A stretch of DNA of 39,317 nucleotides, taken from the NCBI GenBank assembly GCA_002307055.1, contig DBTM01000009.1:1-39317 (forward strand), in the 5' to 3' direction. Below the pieces are notes generated by a model. That model searched no databases and was not told where the DNA came from. It saw only the letters and a program-made list of their open reading frames with translations. This document shows positions 24,516 to 32,793 of this stretch, in pieces (position 1 is the first letter of the stretch; every line of letters begins with the position of its first letter). The DNA comes from Clostridiales bacterium UBA1316 (GTDB lineage Bacteria; Bacillota; Clostridia; Oscillospirales; Oscillospiraceae). The position numbers were made by a program, and so were the translations under genes.

Positions 24516-25772
24516 TTATATGCCTCTGAACATCTGAACTTCCTGAGGCCTGCGTTCAAACAGCGTCATTTGTGACCTCATAACGACAGCGTCAGCCTTC
24601 TCCCAGGGCTTTGTCATTTCGGTCCGCTGTTTCGTCTGTGTTTCCAGAATCTCGCCGATGAGCGTATTCGAAAGTAAAAAGCCCGGCGGCGTAAAGCTCC
24701 AGCGGCCGTCGGCAAACGCCGCCCAGCCCTGTGATTCATAAAACTGAAGCAGCTTGACGGTCTTATCCATGCTGCAGGGATAAATGTCGAAATACTCCTT
24801 CTCTGAGATTCCCTTTGTCGTCCGAAGCCGAAGCATCAGGTACTCGCTCGCGCGCTCAAAGTCGGATATTTCCTCGCTCAGATCGATGATGTTTTTGCCT
24901 GCCAGGACATTTTCGCTGTATTTTTCGAGGTCTGCGATATAGTTATACCGAACGCCGCCGATATAGGAATGCGCGGCTGCTCCAAAGCCCAAATATTCGT
25001 CTCCGAGCCAATATTTCATATTGTGCTTGGATTCATAACCGCGGCGGGCAAAGTTCGAAATTTCATATTGCCTGAATCCGAACCGGCTCAAGGTTTCGAC
25101 GGCATACAGATACATATCCGCCTGTGTGTCGTCGTCCGGCATGAACGGCGAATCCTTGTATATGTAAAGCTGTGACCCCTCCTCTATCTTCAGGCCGTAG
25201 CAGGAAATATGCTCTGTTTTAAGCGCCGCCGCCTTGTTGAGCGTATCGGCCCAGTCATCCCGGGTCTGTGAGGGCAGACCGAATATCAGATCGATACTGA
25301 TGTTTTTAAAGCCGGCTTCTCTGGCATTTTTAACAGTCTCTTCAGCGCCGGCAAAATTATGCCGCCTGCCGAGACTTTTTAACAGCGCGTCATTCGCCGA
25401 CTGGACGCCGATCGATATCCTGTTGAAGCCGGCGCGGTGCATCCTGACAAGATCGGCTTTTGTAATACTGTCGGGATTCACTTCCGCCGTAACCTCGGCC
25501 TCCAGGAGCACATGCCCGTATTTTTTTAAAGCGTTGAAAATGCTGATCAGCCGGTCGCTGCCGTAATAGCTCGGCGTTCCGCCGCCGAAATATACCGTAT
25601 CCGTCAGATAGCCGTCCAATTGGGGCGCGTATTCTTTTATGTGGTACAAAATGGCATGCTGATAAGCCGGCATGAGCTTTTCATGGCCTGCCAGTGAGTA
25701 AAAATCGCAATAGGCGCACTTACCTACACAAAATGGGATATGAATATAGACACCCAGGTTTTTCTCCATCAT
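24516..25772 (-). CDS. hemW: HemW-type radical SAM heme chaperone
   Basis: 418 residues. The radical SAM motif CVGKCAYC (Cys15, Cys19, Cys22) follows GVYIHIPF, then YFGGGTPSYYG, EVNPDSITK, GFNRISIGVQSANDALLKSLGR and GLPSQTRDDW, the HemN/HemW core. HemW lacks the extra cysteine and N-terminal extension of HemN and is a heme-binding protein rather than the coproporphyrinogen dehydrogenase. The C-terminal HemN domain follows. Start ATG at 25772; a second ATG follows immediately. It lies 38 bases after the sensor kinase stop, so likely one operon. Confidence 0.92.
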   Translation of the reverse strand: MMEKNLGVYIHIPFCVGKCAYCDFYSLAGHEKLMPAYQHAILYHIKEYAPQLDGYLTDTVYFGGGTPSYYGSDRLISIFNALKKYGHVLLEAEVTAEVNPDSITKADLVRMHRAGFNRISIGVQSANDALLKSLGRRHNFAGAEETVKNAREAGFKNISIDLIFGLPSQTRDDWADTLNKAAALKTEHISCYGLKIEEGSQLYIYKDSPFMPDDDTQADMYLYAVETLSRFGFRQYEISNFARRGYESKHNMKYWLGDEYLGFGAAAHSYIGGVRYNYIADLEKYSENVLAGKNIIDLSEEISDFERASEYLMLRLRTTKGISEKEYFDIYPCSMDKTVKLLQFYESQGWAAFADGRWSFTPPGFLLSNTLIGEILETQTKQRTEMTKPWEKADAVVMRSQMTLFERRPQEVQMFRGI

Positions 25773-25810
25773 GCTTAACCCGATCGTTTCCTCTGCTTAA
25801 ATTTTAATAG

Positions 25811-26905
25811 CTAGTCCATATACTGGGTCGTATACTTTTCATAGCTGATGACACCGGAGAGCTCCGTGAGAAGCTGCTGCATATCATAGCTTTCATAATC
25901 AACAACGCTTGTTCTGAAATCTGTCGTTTCCGGTTTTTCAATAGGCAGTGAGACGGTTACGGTTGTGCCTTCGCCCGGGCGGCTCTCAAGCACGGCGCTG
26001 CCGTTATGCAGCCGCGCAATATTCCGGACAATCGTCAGGCCCAAGCCGACGCCTGCCTCAGTCTCCGCCAGCGTTTTCGGGGTGCTGTATCGCTTCCACG
26101 CGGTTGACATAATTCCTTCCGGAATTCCGCCGCCGCTGTCGCTCACCGCGATGATAAAGCGATCTCCCGCAGAAACAACAGAGAGTGTGAGTATATCGCC
26201 GTGCCGCGTGTTGGATAAGCTGTTGGCTAAAAGGTTCAGCAGAAGCTTATCCAGCTTGACCCTGTCGGCATAAATGAGGAGGCTTTCCTCATTGGATTTA
26301 AACAGGAGCTTAACCTCCGTGTCACTGATGAGATGCTGCACCGAATCAACGAGATCGCTGCAGGCCGATACGATATCAAAGGAAGACCGCACAAGCGGCA
26401 TATCCTCGTGTAATATACAGCCGAGATCACTTAGGTTGTTTGTCAGTCTCAGCATATTATAATAGCTGTGATAAATCATCGCCGTATATCGGCTGTAACG
26501 CGGATTGCCTATGTTTTCGATATACGGCAGCAGAAGCCCCGATGCCATTTTCAGGACAGACAGCATGTTTTTATACTCCGTGCTGACGCCGGACAGGAGA
26601 TTGGCCGTATTGGCATTCTCTTCGGCGCAGGGCGCAATAATACTGTAGATACTGCAGTCGTCCAGCGGCGAGACATTCACAACCGCATGAATTCCCTCAA
26701 TATCCGCTTCTCCCACAATACTCTTTGACTGATGATTTAAGAGCTGAGGCGGGAAAATGTTCTCCGGCTTCATCGTTTCAATGTTTGGGATCAGTTTGGC
26801 GGCTGTTTCGCTGATATACAGGAACTCACCGTTTTTAACTGCAATTACCGCTTCCCTGAAATCAAATTTCTCCGACAGATTACCCACCAAGTCACTCCAC
26901 CTCAT
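25811..26905 (-). CDS. Soluble sensor histidine kinase-like protein
   Basis: About 364 residues from ATG 26905; GTG 26887 (better ribosome site, AGGTGG) and an upstream TTG at 26992 are alternatives. No membrane helix. The N-terminal part resembles a PAS-like sensor (AVIAVKNGEFLYISETAAKLIP). The middle holds a helical dimerisation segment with YHSYYNMLRLTNNLSDLG in place of the usual HExRTPL H-box. The ATPase part is complete: N-box LLLNLLANSLSN, G1 VSDSGGGIPEG, G2 GVGLGLTIVRNIARLH. No response regulator gene adjoins. It precedes hemW in one direction. Confidence 0.8.
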   Translation of the reverse strand: MRWSDLVGNLSEKFDFREAVIAVKNGEFLYISETAAKLIPNIETMKPENIFPPQLLNHQSKSIVGEADIEGIHAVVNVSPLDDCSIYSIIAPCAEENANTANLLSGVSTEYKNMLSVLKMASGLLLPYIENIGNPRYSRYTAMIYHSYYNMLRLTNNLSDLGCILHEDMPLVRSSFDIVSACSDLVDSVQHLISDTEVKLLFKSNEESLLIYADRVKLDKLLLNLLANSLSNTRHGDILTLSVVSAGDRFIIAVSDSGGGIPEGIMSTAWKRYSTPKTLAETEAGVGLGLTIVRNIARLHNGSAVLESRPGEGTTVTVSLPIEKPETTDFRTSVVDYESYDMQQLLTELSGVISYEKYTTQYMD

Positions 26906-27020
26906 TTCCTCTTTATTTATCAATGTGGAGACCACGCGTGAAAAATACCCGCAAAAAATTAGCAATCGCGCTCTGATGACACTAATCAGCAATACTTCTT
27001 TTTAATGCACATCATTTTTT

Positions 27021-27049
27021 ATAATAACAAAACTTCCGCACTTACACAA
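27021..27049 (-). promoter_or_regulatory. Possible promoter of the kinase-hemW operon
   Basis: On the - strand TTGTGT (27049-27044), spacing 17, TATTAT (27026-27021). Moderate match, placed between a - strand terminator and the kinase gene. Confidence 0.4.
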
Positions 27050-27079
27050 CTGTTTTTGTCATATTTTGTTAAAAACGCG

Positions 27080-27116
27080 AAAAAAAAGATTCTTCGGGGC
27101 GGAAGGGCCGAAGAAT
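27080..27116 (-). terminator. Rho-independent terminator on the minus strand
   Basis: ATTCTTCGG (27116-27108 read on -) pairs with CCGAAGAAT (27097-27089), 10-base loop, followed on the - strand by eight T. It insulates the kinase operon from sigG read-through, or belongs to a lost gene. Confidence 0.75.
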
Positions 27117-27183
27117 GAGGGGGAGATTGTCATTTTGAGACTTGCGGCGAAAAAGATTTATGGCTGCTTCTGGCCTGCGCGGG

Positions 27184-27405
27184 GCTATGACCATTTATAT
27201 TACAGACTCGTTTGGCATTTTTATGTTCGCAAAAGCAGTCGTTCGTGAGAAACGTATACCATTCGATATTGCAACCAACGACGACCTGTTCTTCGGCCCC
27301 ACAAATCAAGCTCGGATAAAAAGCGCTGTCACTGACCTTGCTGCCGGTAATGGACTAATACCTAAGACAATAGCCGAATTAGAAGCAATGGCCGATGAGA
27401 GCTGA
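27184..27405 (+). pseudogene. Remnant of a RelB/DinJ-type antitoxin gene
   Basis: The open frame ends with SFGIFMFAKAVVREKRIPFDI followed by NQARIKSAVTDLAAGNGL and TIAELEAMADE. FxKAVVRExRIPFxI is the hallmark of RelB/DinJ antitoxins, with the usual Arg/Ala-rich and acidic tail. The N-terminal ribbon-helix-helix part is missing: the residues before it do not resemble the family. No ribosome site and no toxin gene follow. I infer a truncated orphan antitoxin left between the sigG and kinase units. Confidence 0.6.
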
Positions 27406-27455
27406 CAAGACTCGAGATAGCTTTTATCCGGAAGCGGATTTCCAGTCCCGTCAAT

Positions 27456-27500
27456 AATACTATGTATCCCGCGCTTTACACAAAAAGCGCGGGAGTATTT
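27456..27500 (-). terminator. Terminator of sigG
   Basis: CCCGCGCTTT (27468-27477) pairs with AAAGCGCGGG (27484-27493) around a 6-base loop, with an outer AATAC/GTATT pairing. It directly follows the sigG stop; the U-tract on the - strand is poor. Confidence 0.65.
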
Positions 27501-28269
27501 ATAAATTCTTCTTAATCTGCGTAATTGCATTTTTCTCAAGCCGCGATACCTGGGCCTGGCTGATGCCGACTTCGGCGGCGACTTCCATTTGGGTTTTGCC
27601 GTAGAAGAAGCGGAGGGCGAGGATGTGTTTTTCGCGTTCGCCGAGCTTGCGGATGGCATCGTTGAGGGCGATCTGTTCGAGCCAGTTTTCGTCGGTGTTT
27701 TTGGTGTCTTTGACCTGGTCCATGACGCAGATGCTCTCGCCGCCGTCGGTGTAGAGGGGTTCGTAGAGGGAGACAGGGTCGGTGATGGAGTCCATGGCGA
27801 AGACGACCTCCTCCCTTTTAATGCCGAGGGCTGTGGCCAGCTCGTCTACGCTGGGCTCCTTCTGCGTTTCATTGATAAGCTTTTCCTTCATCTGAAGGGC
27901 TTTATATGCTGTGTCTCGCATACTCCGGCTGACTCGAATCGAACTGTTATCCCGCAAATATCGACGGATTTCGCCAATAATCATAGGGACACCGTATGTG
28001 GAGAAGCGGACGTTCAGGCTGGTATCGAAATTATCGATGGCCTTCATGAGCCCGATGCAGCCGACTTGAAACAGGTCGTCCACATTCTCGCCGCGGTTGA
28101 CAAATTTTTGAATGACGGACAGGACAAGCCTGAGGTTGCCGGCAATCAGCTCTTCTCTGGCTTCCTTGTCGCCTGCTTTGCTTTTTTTAAGCAGCTCGTT
28201 TGTTACATCATTTTTTAATACCTTGAGTCTGGCCGTATTGACGCCGCAAATCTCGACCTTTCCAGCCAA
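27499..28269 (-). CDS. sigG: Forespore sigma factor sigma-G
   Basis: 256 residues. The N-terminal KVEICGVNTARLKVL is diagnostic of SigG. Region 2 has AREELIAGNLRLVLSVIQKF, DDLFQVGCIGLMKAIDNFD and the -10 recognition helix RFSTYGVPMIIGEIRRYLRD; region 3 has VSRSMRDTAYKAL; region 4 ends in GKTQMEVAAEVGISQAQVSRLEK. It drives late forespore genes. TTG at 28269 fits GGGGAGG about 9 bases upstream. A sigma-F-type promoter precedes it, matching known control of sigG. It lies downstream of spoIIGA-sigE on the same strand, as in Bacillus, but a reversed lipoprotein gene stands between. Confidence 0.96.
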   Translation of the reverse strand: MAGKVEICGVNTARLKVLKNDVTNELLKKSKAGDKEAREELIAGNLRLVLSVIQKFVNRGENVDDLFQVGCIGLMKAIDNFDTSLNVRFSTYGVPMIIGEIRRYLRDNSSIRVSRSMRDTAYKALQMKEKLINETQKEPSVDELATALGIKREEVVFAMDSITDPVSLYEPLYTDGGESICVMDQVKDTKNTDENWLEQIALNDAIRKLGEREKHILALRFFYGKTQMEVAAEVGISQAQVSRLEKNAITQIKKNL

Positions 28270-28312
28270 CGATGATACCCTCCCCGTATTGAAAACATGA
28301 CTCTGCTCAGTC

Positions 28313-28341
28313 AGTATTTCCCCGGAAAGGGTATTTAATAC
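28313..28341 (-). promoter_or_regulatory. Candidate sigma-F promoter of sigG
   Basis: On the - strand GTATT (28341-28337), spacing 15, GGAAATACT (28321-28313). The -10 fits GGnnAnAnT exactly and the -35 misses one base of GYWTA. It places the start about 37 bases before the sigG TTG. sigG is a known sigma-F target in Bacillus. Confidence 0.6.
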
Positions 28342-28628
28342 TATGGATGGACGCTGAGAAAATAAATGATTTTCGGCGTATATTCGGGCCCGAAATGTAA
28401 ATAATGTAAAGTTAAAATCAATTGCATATTAAGGACATGTTAAGACGTAGCAGGCCCTTGTTATAACAACGAATATTTCCTTTTATCAATTCCATATGGT
28501 GGTAATAATGAACATTTACATCGTTTTGTTTAAGTGCAATAATTATTTCAGCTGGTATACAAAATCCCGTTTCGGCGCGGGCGGTATCCATCAGCACAGA
28601 AAGAAAACAGATATAATGAGGGAACTAA
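28342..28628. other. Intergenic stretch between sigG and the lipoprotein gene
   Basis: About 290 AT-rich bases. It holds the perfect palindrome TTCGGGCCCGAA (28383-28394) and, near 28611, a TATAAT that sits too close to the lipoprotein start to be a normal promoter. No gene is convincing here. Confidence 0.5.
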
Positions 28629-29270
28629 ATGAACAGGAAAACTTTTTCGGCGTGCGTACTTATGATCATTTTGGCGTTAACCATTGTCTCCTGCAAAGCA
28701 AGCGTTACCGAATCTCCGACAGCCAGCCCGGCAATAACGGCTTCAGCCTCACCTTCGGCAGCACCTTCCGACAGCACTGTACCGTCAGGCTCTCCCGCTC
28801 CATCGGTCAGTGACGCGGCGGTCCCTTATATCGCCGGTTCAAATCTCAAGGATGTCACCAGCATATTGGAGCAGAGCGGATTCCCTGAAAACACAACGCC
28901 GAATCCTTCAGAATATGTTAGCAATACGACCGATACGAAGACCGGCACCGATTTATCGTGCGATGTGTATTTCGCAGCACAGGATAATAACGCTGTCATA
29001 TCCGCATCCTTTACCGCGCAGAGCTCTGCCCCGGCGAACGCCGATTTCCTTGCGGCGGCGCAAGGTTACCTGATTTCCTGTTCGGCGATGCCCTATCAGG
29101 GCGCCGATGCCGCTTCCGTGAAAACCTGGATTGAAGCGAACATCAAGTCGGCGACCTTAACCGGCACGACAAAGACCGTCGGAGACGCGCTCTTTACCCT
29201 CTACGGCAATTTAAACGAAGCCGGTGTCGCCCCCGCCGTATGGATTGAAATCAGCAAAGCGGGGACCTGA
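28629..29270 (+). CDS. Lipoprotein with Ser/Pro/Thr linker and PASTA-like segment
   Basis: 213 residues. Signal peptide with lipobox IVSC (Cys22), then a Ser/Ala/Pro/Thr-rich linker (about 25-65), then VPYIAGSNLKDVTSILEQSGF, which resembles the opening of a PASTA repeat (VPxVxGxxLxxAxxxLxxxGF), and a further beta-rich domain. It should be outside the membrane. ATG follows GAGGG. It stands on the opposite strand between sigG and sigE and ends at a terminator. I do not recognise a family; the PASTA likeness is weak. Confidence 0.75.
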   Translation: MNRKTFSACVLMIILALTIVSCKASVTESPTASPAITASASPSAAPSDSTVPSGSPAPSVSDAAVPYIAGSNLKDVTSILEQSGFPENTTPNPSEYVSNTTDTKTGTDLSCDVYFAAQDNNAVISASFTAQSSAPANADFLAAAQGYLISCSAMPYQGADAASVKTWIEANIKSATLTGTTKTVGDALFTLYGNLNEAGVAPAVWIEISKAGT

Positions 29271-29304
29271 TTCCATTCACAAACAAGCGGTTACATACGC
29301 AATA

Positions 29305-29360
29305 TAATGCTTTGAGCGGCCTCCATGCGTGACGGGAGCCGCTCAAAGCATTATTTTAAT
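29305..29360. terminator. Terminator between lipoprotein and sigE genes
   Basis: Perfect 16-bp stem (29305-29320 with 29338-29353), loop 17, then TTTTAATT on the + strand. It serves the lipoprotein gene and probably also the convergent sigE. Confidence 0.82.
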
Positions 29361-29387
29361 TATTTGATTTAGCCTCAATATCCGGTT

Positions 29388-30119
29388 TTAAATATGCCTT
29401 GTAATCTCCCTGCGCAGCCTGATAATGATGCGCTTTTCGAGACGGCTGATGTAGGATTGGGAGATGCCCATGAGGTCGGCGACTTCCTTTTGGGTGCGCT
29501 CTTCGATGCCGCCGAGGCCGAAGCGCATGACGATGATCTCCTTTTCGCGCTCGGAGAGCTTTTCGATGGCGTCGAGCAGGAGCTTTTTATCGACATCATC
29601 CTCCATCGGGCGCATGACCATATCGGAATCCGTACCGAGGATGTCCGAGAGCAGGAGCTCATTGCCGTCCCAGTCGGTATTGAGCGGCTCGTCGAAGGAG
29701 ACCTCCGTCTTCCTGTTGCTGGTTTTGCGCAGGAACATGAGAATTTCATTTTCAATGCAGCGCGAGGCGTAGGTCGCGAGCTTGATATTTTTATCGGCGT
29801 CGTATGTATTGATGGCTTTGATGAGCCCGATTGTGCCGATGGAAATGAGGTCCTCAATGTTGATGCCGGTATTCTCAAAGCGGCGGGCGATATAGACGAC
29901 CAGGCGCAGGTTGCGCTCAATCAGCGCCTGCTTGGCGTCAACGGAATTATAGGTGAGCAGAGAGATAAAATGCGCTTCCTCCTCACGCGACATGGGCGGG
30001 GGCAGCGTCTCGCTGCCCCCGATATAGAAAATGCCGGGGGGCAGCGTGATGCCCAAGCGTTCGAGCACCCTGTAAAGCCTGACGTACATGCCGACCTTCA
30101 GCCGAAGCAATTTTTTCAT
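29388..30119 (-). CDS. sigE: Mother-cell sigma factor sigma-E, pro-form
   Basis: 243 residues. A basic/hydrophobic pro-sequence of about 32 residues precedes FYIGGSETLPPPMS; cleavage between F/Y and IGG is the known SigE site. Then AKQALIERNLRLVVYIARRF, NTGINIEDLISIGTIGLIKAIN, LATYASRCIENEILMFLRK and the C-terminal IGGIEERTQKEVADLMGISQSYISRLEKR (split) are nearly identical to Bacillus SigE. ATG at 30119 follows AAGGAGG. It is the first mother-cell factor, activated by SpoIIGA, whose gene lies 38 bases upstream in the same direction. Confidence 0.97.
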   Translation of the reverse strand: MKKLLRLKVGMYVRLYRVLERLGITLPPGIFYIGGSETLPPPMSREEEAHFISLLTYNSVDAKQALIERNLRLVVYIARRFENTGINIEDLISIGTIGLIKAINTYDADKNIKLATYASRCIENEILMFLRKTSNRKTEVSFDEPLNTDWDGNELLLSDILGTDSDMVMRPMEDDVDKKLLLDAIEKLSEREKEIIVMRFGLGGIEERTQKEVADLMGISQSYISRLEKRIIIRLRREITRHI

Positions 30120-30157
30120 GATAACCTCCTTACAATGTGTAAAAGCTTGCTTTCACG

Positions 30158-31012
30158 CTACGCGCCCAAGAGGGCCGAATAGGTGCCGCTTTCCGAAACG
30201 CTGTTGGGTGAAAGGGCCAGGAGCATACCCGTTTTTACTTTTCCGTCTACTATAATTTCATCCGGCCTAAAGGCCAGCAGCATACCGCCGGCTGTACCGA
30301 CGGCGCTGTACGGTATGAGGTGAAAACGCACAGTGCTCCCGGTATCCGAAAGCTCCTCCAGGACCTTTACCGCGTCCTTCAGCCGGAGTCCGGCCACCGT
30401 CCCGCGGACGCTCTGCGGGAAGAGCGGCGTTACATCATTGACACCGGCGACGATAACGGGCCTGCCCGACATTGGATCGGTCAGCGCGTTGCCGGTGTCC
30501 CGGAGGGCCCGGATAGCGACTTCCCTGCCGCCGTGTCTCAGCTTCAGAGATACAATCCCGCCGCTTCTCACTCTTCCGGCCCGCCTGAAGACGAGCGTCA
30601 GCACAACATAGCACACTGCGAACGCTAAAATAAGGACCCGCAGGTCGATCGGTGTCAGCAAGCCGCCGTACAGTCCGCCGCCGCCGAGAAGAGATGCCGC
30701 CATCACCGCACCGCCGAATGCCACCGATACCGCAAAAAAGACAAGTGTCAGCCGGATAATTCTCGCCTGACCGCCGAACGAGGCGAGAACCATCAGAATG
30801 CCGACGGCGACCTTAACAAAAGGGCTGGCTAAAAACAGCGCAAACGCAAACGGCAGCACAACAGCGACCGAATAGCCCGCGCCGAACGCGGCGCTCAGGG
30901 CAAGGCGCAGCCTGTTTGTCCGCGCGGCGCATATTTTTGTTGTAACGAGGAGCATTATGTAGTTTATAACGAAATTGATCAGAAAAAGAGAATCAACGTA
31001 TACAACCTGCAT
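30158..31012 (-). CDS. spoIIGA: Pro-sigma-E processing protease SpoIIGA
   Basis: 284 residues. Five helices in the first ~145 residues (from SLFLINFVINYIMLL to YVVLTLVF) form the membrane part. The cytoplasmic half carries the aspartic protease motif DTGNALTDP (Asp172) with the ASGRPV-like MSGRPV after it, and a second half with IPYSAVG. It dimerises in the septum and cuts pro-SigE. ATG at 31012 follows GGGGGA. sigE follows, so one operon. Confidence 0.94.
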   Translation of the reverse strand: MQVVYVDSLFLINFVINYIMLLVTTKICAARTNRLRLALSAAFGAGYSVAVVLPFAFALFLASPFVKVAVGILMVLASFGGQARIIRLTLVFFAVSVAFGGAVMAASLLGGGGLYGGLLTPIDLRVLILAFAVCYVVLTLVFRRAGRVRSGGIVSLKLRHGGREVAIRALRDTGNALTDPMSGRPVIVAGVNDVTPLFPQSVRGTVAGLRLKDAVKVLEELSDTGSTVRFHLIPYSAVGTAGGMLLAFRPDEIIVDGKVKTGMLLALSPNSVSESGTYSALLGA

Positions 31013-31036
31013 CCATCATGTCCCCCCATTGACGCC

Positions 31037-31069
31037 ATTATAGACGGGCCGCAGAGCAAAAAAGGTCAA
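31037..31069 (-). promoter_or_regulatory. spoIIGA promoter with long -35/-10 spacing
   Basis: On the - strand TTGACC (31069-31064), spacing 21, TATAAT (31042-31037). The unusual spacing copies the known Bacillus spoIIG promoter (about 22 bases), which sigma-A uses only with Spo0A~P. No perfect Spo0A box (TGTCGAA) is visible nearby. Confidence 0.6.
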
Positions 31070-31073
31070 AATA

Positions 31074-31109
31074 AAAACAGCCCGTGCAAAATATTACAGG
31101 GACTGTTTT
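31074..31109 (-). terminator. Terminator of the TSCPD gene
   Basis: On the - strand AAAACAGTCCC (31109-31099) pairs with the complement GGGCTGTTTT (31083-31074) with one G-U pair, followed by ATTTTGACC. It sits between the TSCPD gene and the spoIIGA promoter. Confidence 0.5.
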
Positions 31110-31133
31110 CGGGGTGAAATGATATTTATGGAG

Positions 31134-31379
31134 TTATTCCAGCGCCATTTCAATCGCCTTTGCCAGTTGATCCGGACAGGAGGTGCTCTTATTGCCGCAT
31201 TTTATGCCGCTTAAAATATCCTTCGCCTTTTTGGCATCCATACCGGCCACGAGCTGCGCGATTCCCTGCAGGTTGCCGGGGCAGCCGCCGTAAAACCGCG
31301 CGGACTTAATCACGCCGTCTTCAATGTCAATATCTATCTTATTGGAGCAGGTGCCTTTTGTATAGTAGGTTTTTTTCAT
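31134..31379 (-). CDS. TSCPD-domain protein (TIGR03905 type)
   Basis: 81 residues. The C-terminal STSCPDQLAKAI carries the TSCPD motif, and GGCPGNLQGIAQLV with Cys pairs marks the TIGR03905 group. Four cysteines (residues 11, 33, 61 and 68) suggest a metal or Fe-S site. TSCPD domains occur at the end of nucleotide reductases; stand-alone copies have no firm function. ATG follows GAGG at 9 bases. Single gene, terminator downstream. Confidence 0.85.
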   Translation of the reverse strand: MKKTYYTKGTCSNKIDIDIEDGVIKSARFYGGCPGNLQGIAQLVAGMDAKKAKDILSGIKCGNKSTSCPDQLAKAIEMALE

Positions 31380-31459
31380 GTGGGGCCATCCTCAATTATC
31401 CTTAAAATTCCGCTTTTGTATGTGCTATTGTAGCATACGCGTTTTTTTAAGGCAAGCTA

Positions 31460-31488
31460 TCATCTTATAACTCAAGCCGTCATATACT
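31460..31488 (+). promoter_or_regulatory. Candidate sigma-E promoter of spoIIP
   Basis: TCATCTT (31460-31466), spacing 14, CATATACT (31481-31488). Six of seven bases of KMATATW and seven of eight of CATACAMT agree. It predicts a start about 27 bases before the spoIIP TTG. spoIIP is a known sigma-E (and sigma-F) target. Confidence 0.55.
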
Positions 31489-31521
31489 TTAAAACGCAGG
31501 TTTACGGGGGGTGATGCGACT

Positions 31522-32760
31522 TTGCAGAGATCCTACAGATACAAGCCGCGCATGAATTTGCGCGCGCGAACGTTGTCGCACAATGCGGCACACATACGCG
31601 GCGCGGCGTTTCAGATTCCTTTGGCTGTCAAAGGACTGGCTCTGCTTTTTATCATCAGCCTGGTCATCCGGGGATTTTCGGCTCTCGGCGCCGATACCGC
31701 GTCAAATGCATATTTTACAGGCCTTGTGGCAAACGAAAACGCTCTGGACAGCATACTGAATTCCGAGCTCGGCTCCGTCGGCCAGACGCAGCAGGACGTC
31801 TCCATAGCGTCCATGATACTTGACCCTTCCATTCTGGCGGGAAAAGATCAAACCGTCAGTTCCGGCGGTGCTGCCTCCGCGGCACCCTCAGCTGCAGCCG
31901 AAGGGGGTAATGAAAGCAGCAAAGCCGACACCGACACCGGTTTGTATTACGAAAACTGGGACAGCGCAAACAGCAATACCGGCAGCAAGCCCAACATCAT
32001 AACGAAACCGGCGTCAACGACAAGCGCCGATTACGTTGCCGTTGACAACAAGACAGAATATTCTATCGACACGGCCGCGCTTTTAAAATCACCGCTCAAA
32101 ATTGCGTTTTCAGGCAGCAGTCCGGTCGTTCTGATTATACATACCCACAGCAGCGAAGCCTATATGCCGGACGGAACCGATCAATATTATCCCTCCGACC
32201 CATACCGCACGCAGGATAAAAGCCACAGTATCATCCGTGTCGGTGATGAGCTCGCGACTGCGCTGTCCCAAAAAGGCATCCCGGTCATCCACGACCGCGG
32301 TGTTTATGACTACCCGAGCTATCAGGGCGCGTACAATCGCTCTTACGCTGCCATACAGGCCTATCTCAAGAAATATCCGAGCATTAAAATCGTCATCGAC
32401 CTGCACCGCGACGCCATAGAAGCCGCCGACGGCTCCGTCTATAAAACGATTGCCCAAATTGGCTCAAGCACCTGTTCACAGGTATTATTGGTCATGGGCA
32501 CAAATTCATCCGGCCTGAACCATCCAAAATGGAAAGAAAACTTTAAGCTGGCGCTGCATATCCAAAGCCAGATGAACAAGCTATACCCGTCCCTGGCCAA
32601 GCCCATTGAGCTCTCGCAGTACCGTTATAACCAGCAGGCCACAACAGGCTCGATGATCGTCGAGATCGGCTGCACCGGCAACACGCTCCAAGAATCCCTG
32701 ACCGCAGCACGTTATTTTGCCGACGCCTTCGCCAAAGCCGTCCTGAAGCTCAACAAATAA
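31522..32760 (+). CDS. spoIIP: Stage II sporulation protein P (peptidoglycan hydrolase)
   Basis: 412 residues. One membrane helix (about 36-54), a low-complexity linker, and a C-terminal amidase/endopeptidase domain. IIHTHSSEAY (His207, His209, Glu212) and VIDLHRDA (His295) are the conserved metal residues; SMIVEIGCTGNTL follows. SpoIIP works with SpoIID and SpoIIM to thin septal wall and drive engulfment in the mother cell. TTG at 31522 fits GGGGTG, about 7 bases upstream. A sigma-E-type promoter precedes it. Length slightly above the Bacillus protein because of the linker. Confidence 0.94.
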   Translation: MQRSYRYKPRMNLRARTLSHNAAHIRGAAFQIPLAVKGLALLFIISLVIRGFSALGADTASNAYFTGLVANENALDSILNSELGSVGQTQQDVSIASMILDPSILAGKDQTVSSGGAASAAPSAAAEGGNESSKADTDTGLYYENWDSANSNTGSKPNIITKPASTTSADYVAVDNKTEYSIDTAALLKSPLKIAFSGSSPVVLIIHTHSSEAYMPDGTDQYYPSDPYRTQDKSHSIIRVGDELATALSQKGIPVIHDRGVYDYPSYQGAYNRSYAAIQAYLKKYPSIKIVIDLHRDAIEAADGSVYKTIAQIGSSTCSQVLLVMGTNSSGLNHPKWKENFKLALHIQSQMNKLYPSLAKPIELSQYRYNQQATTGSMIVEIGCTGNTLQESLTAARYFADAFAKAVLKLNK

Positions 32761-32793
32761 TTCGCAGCCGCCAACATTCCCATGAAGTATCTG

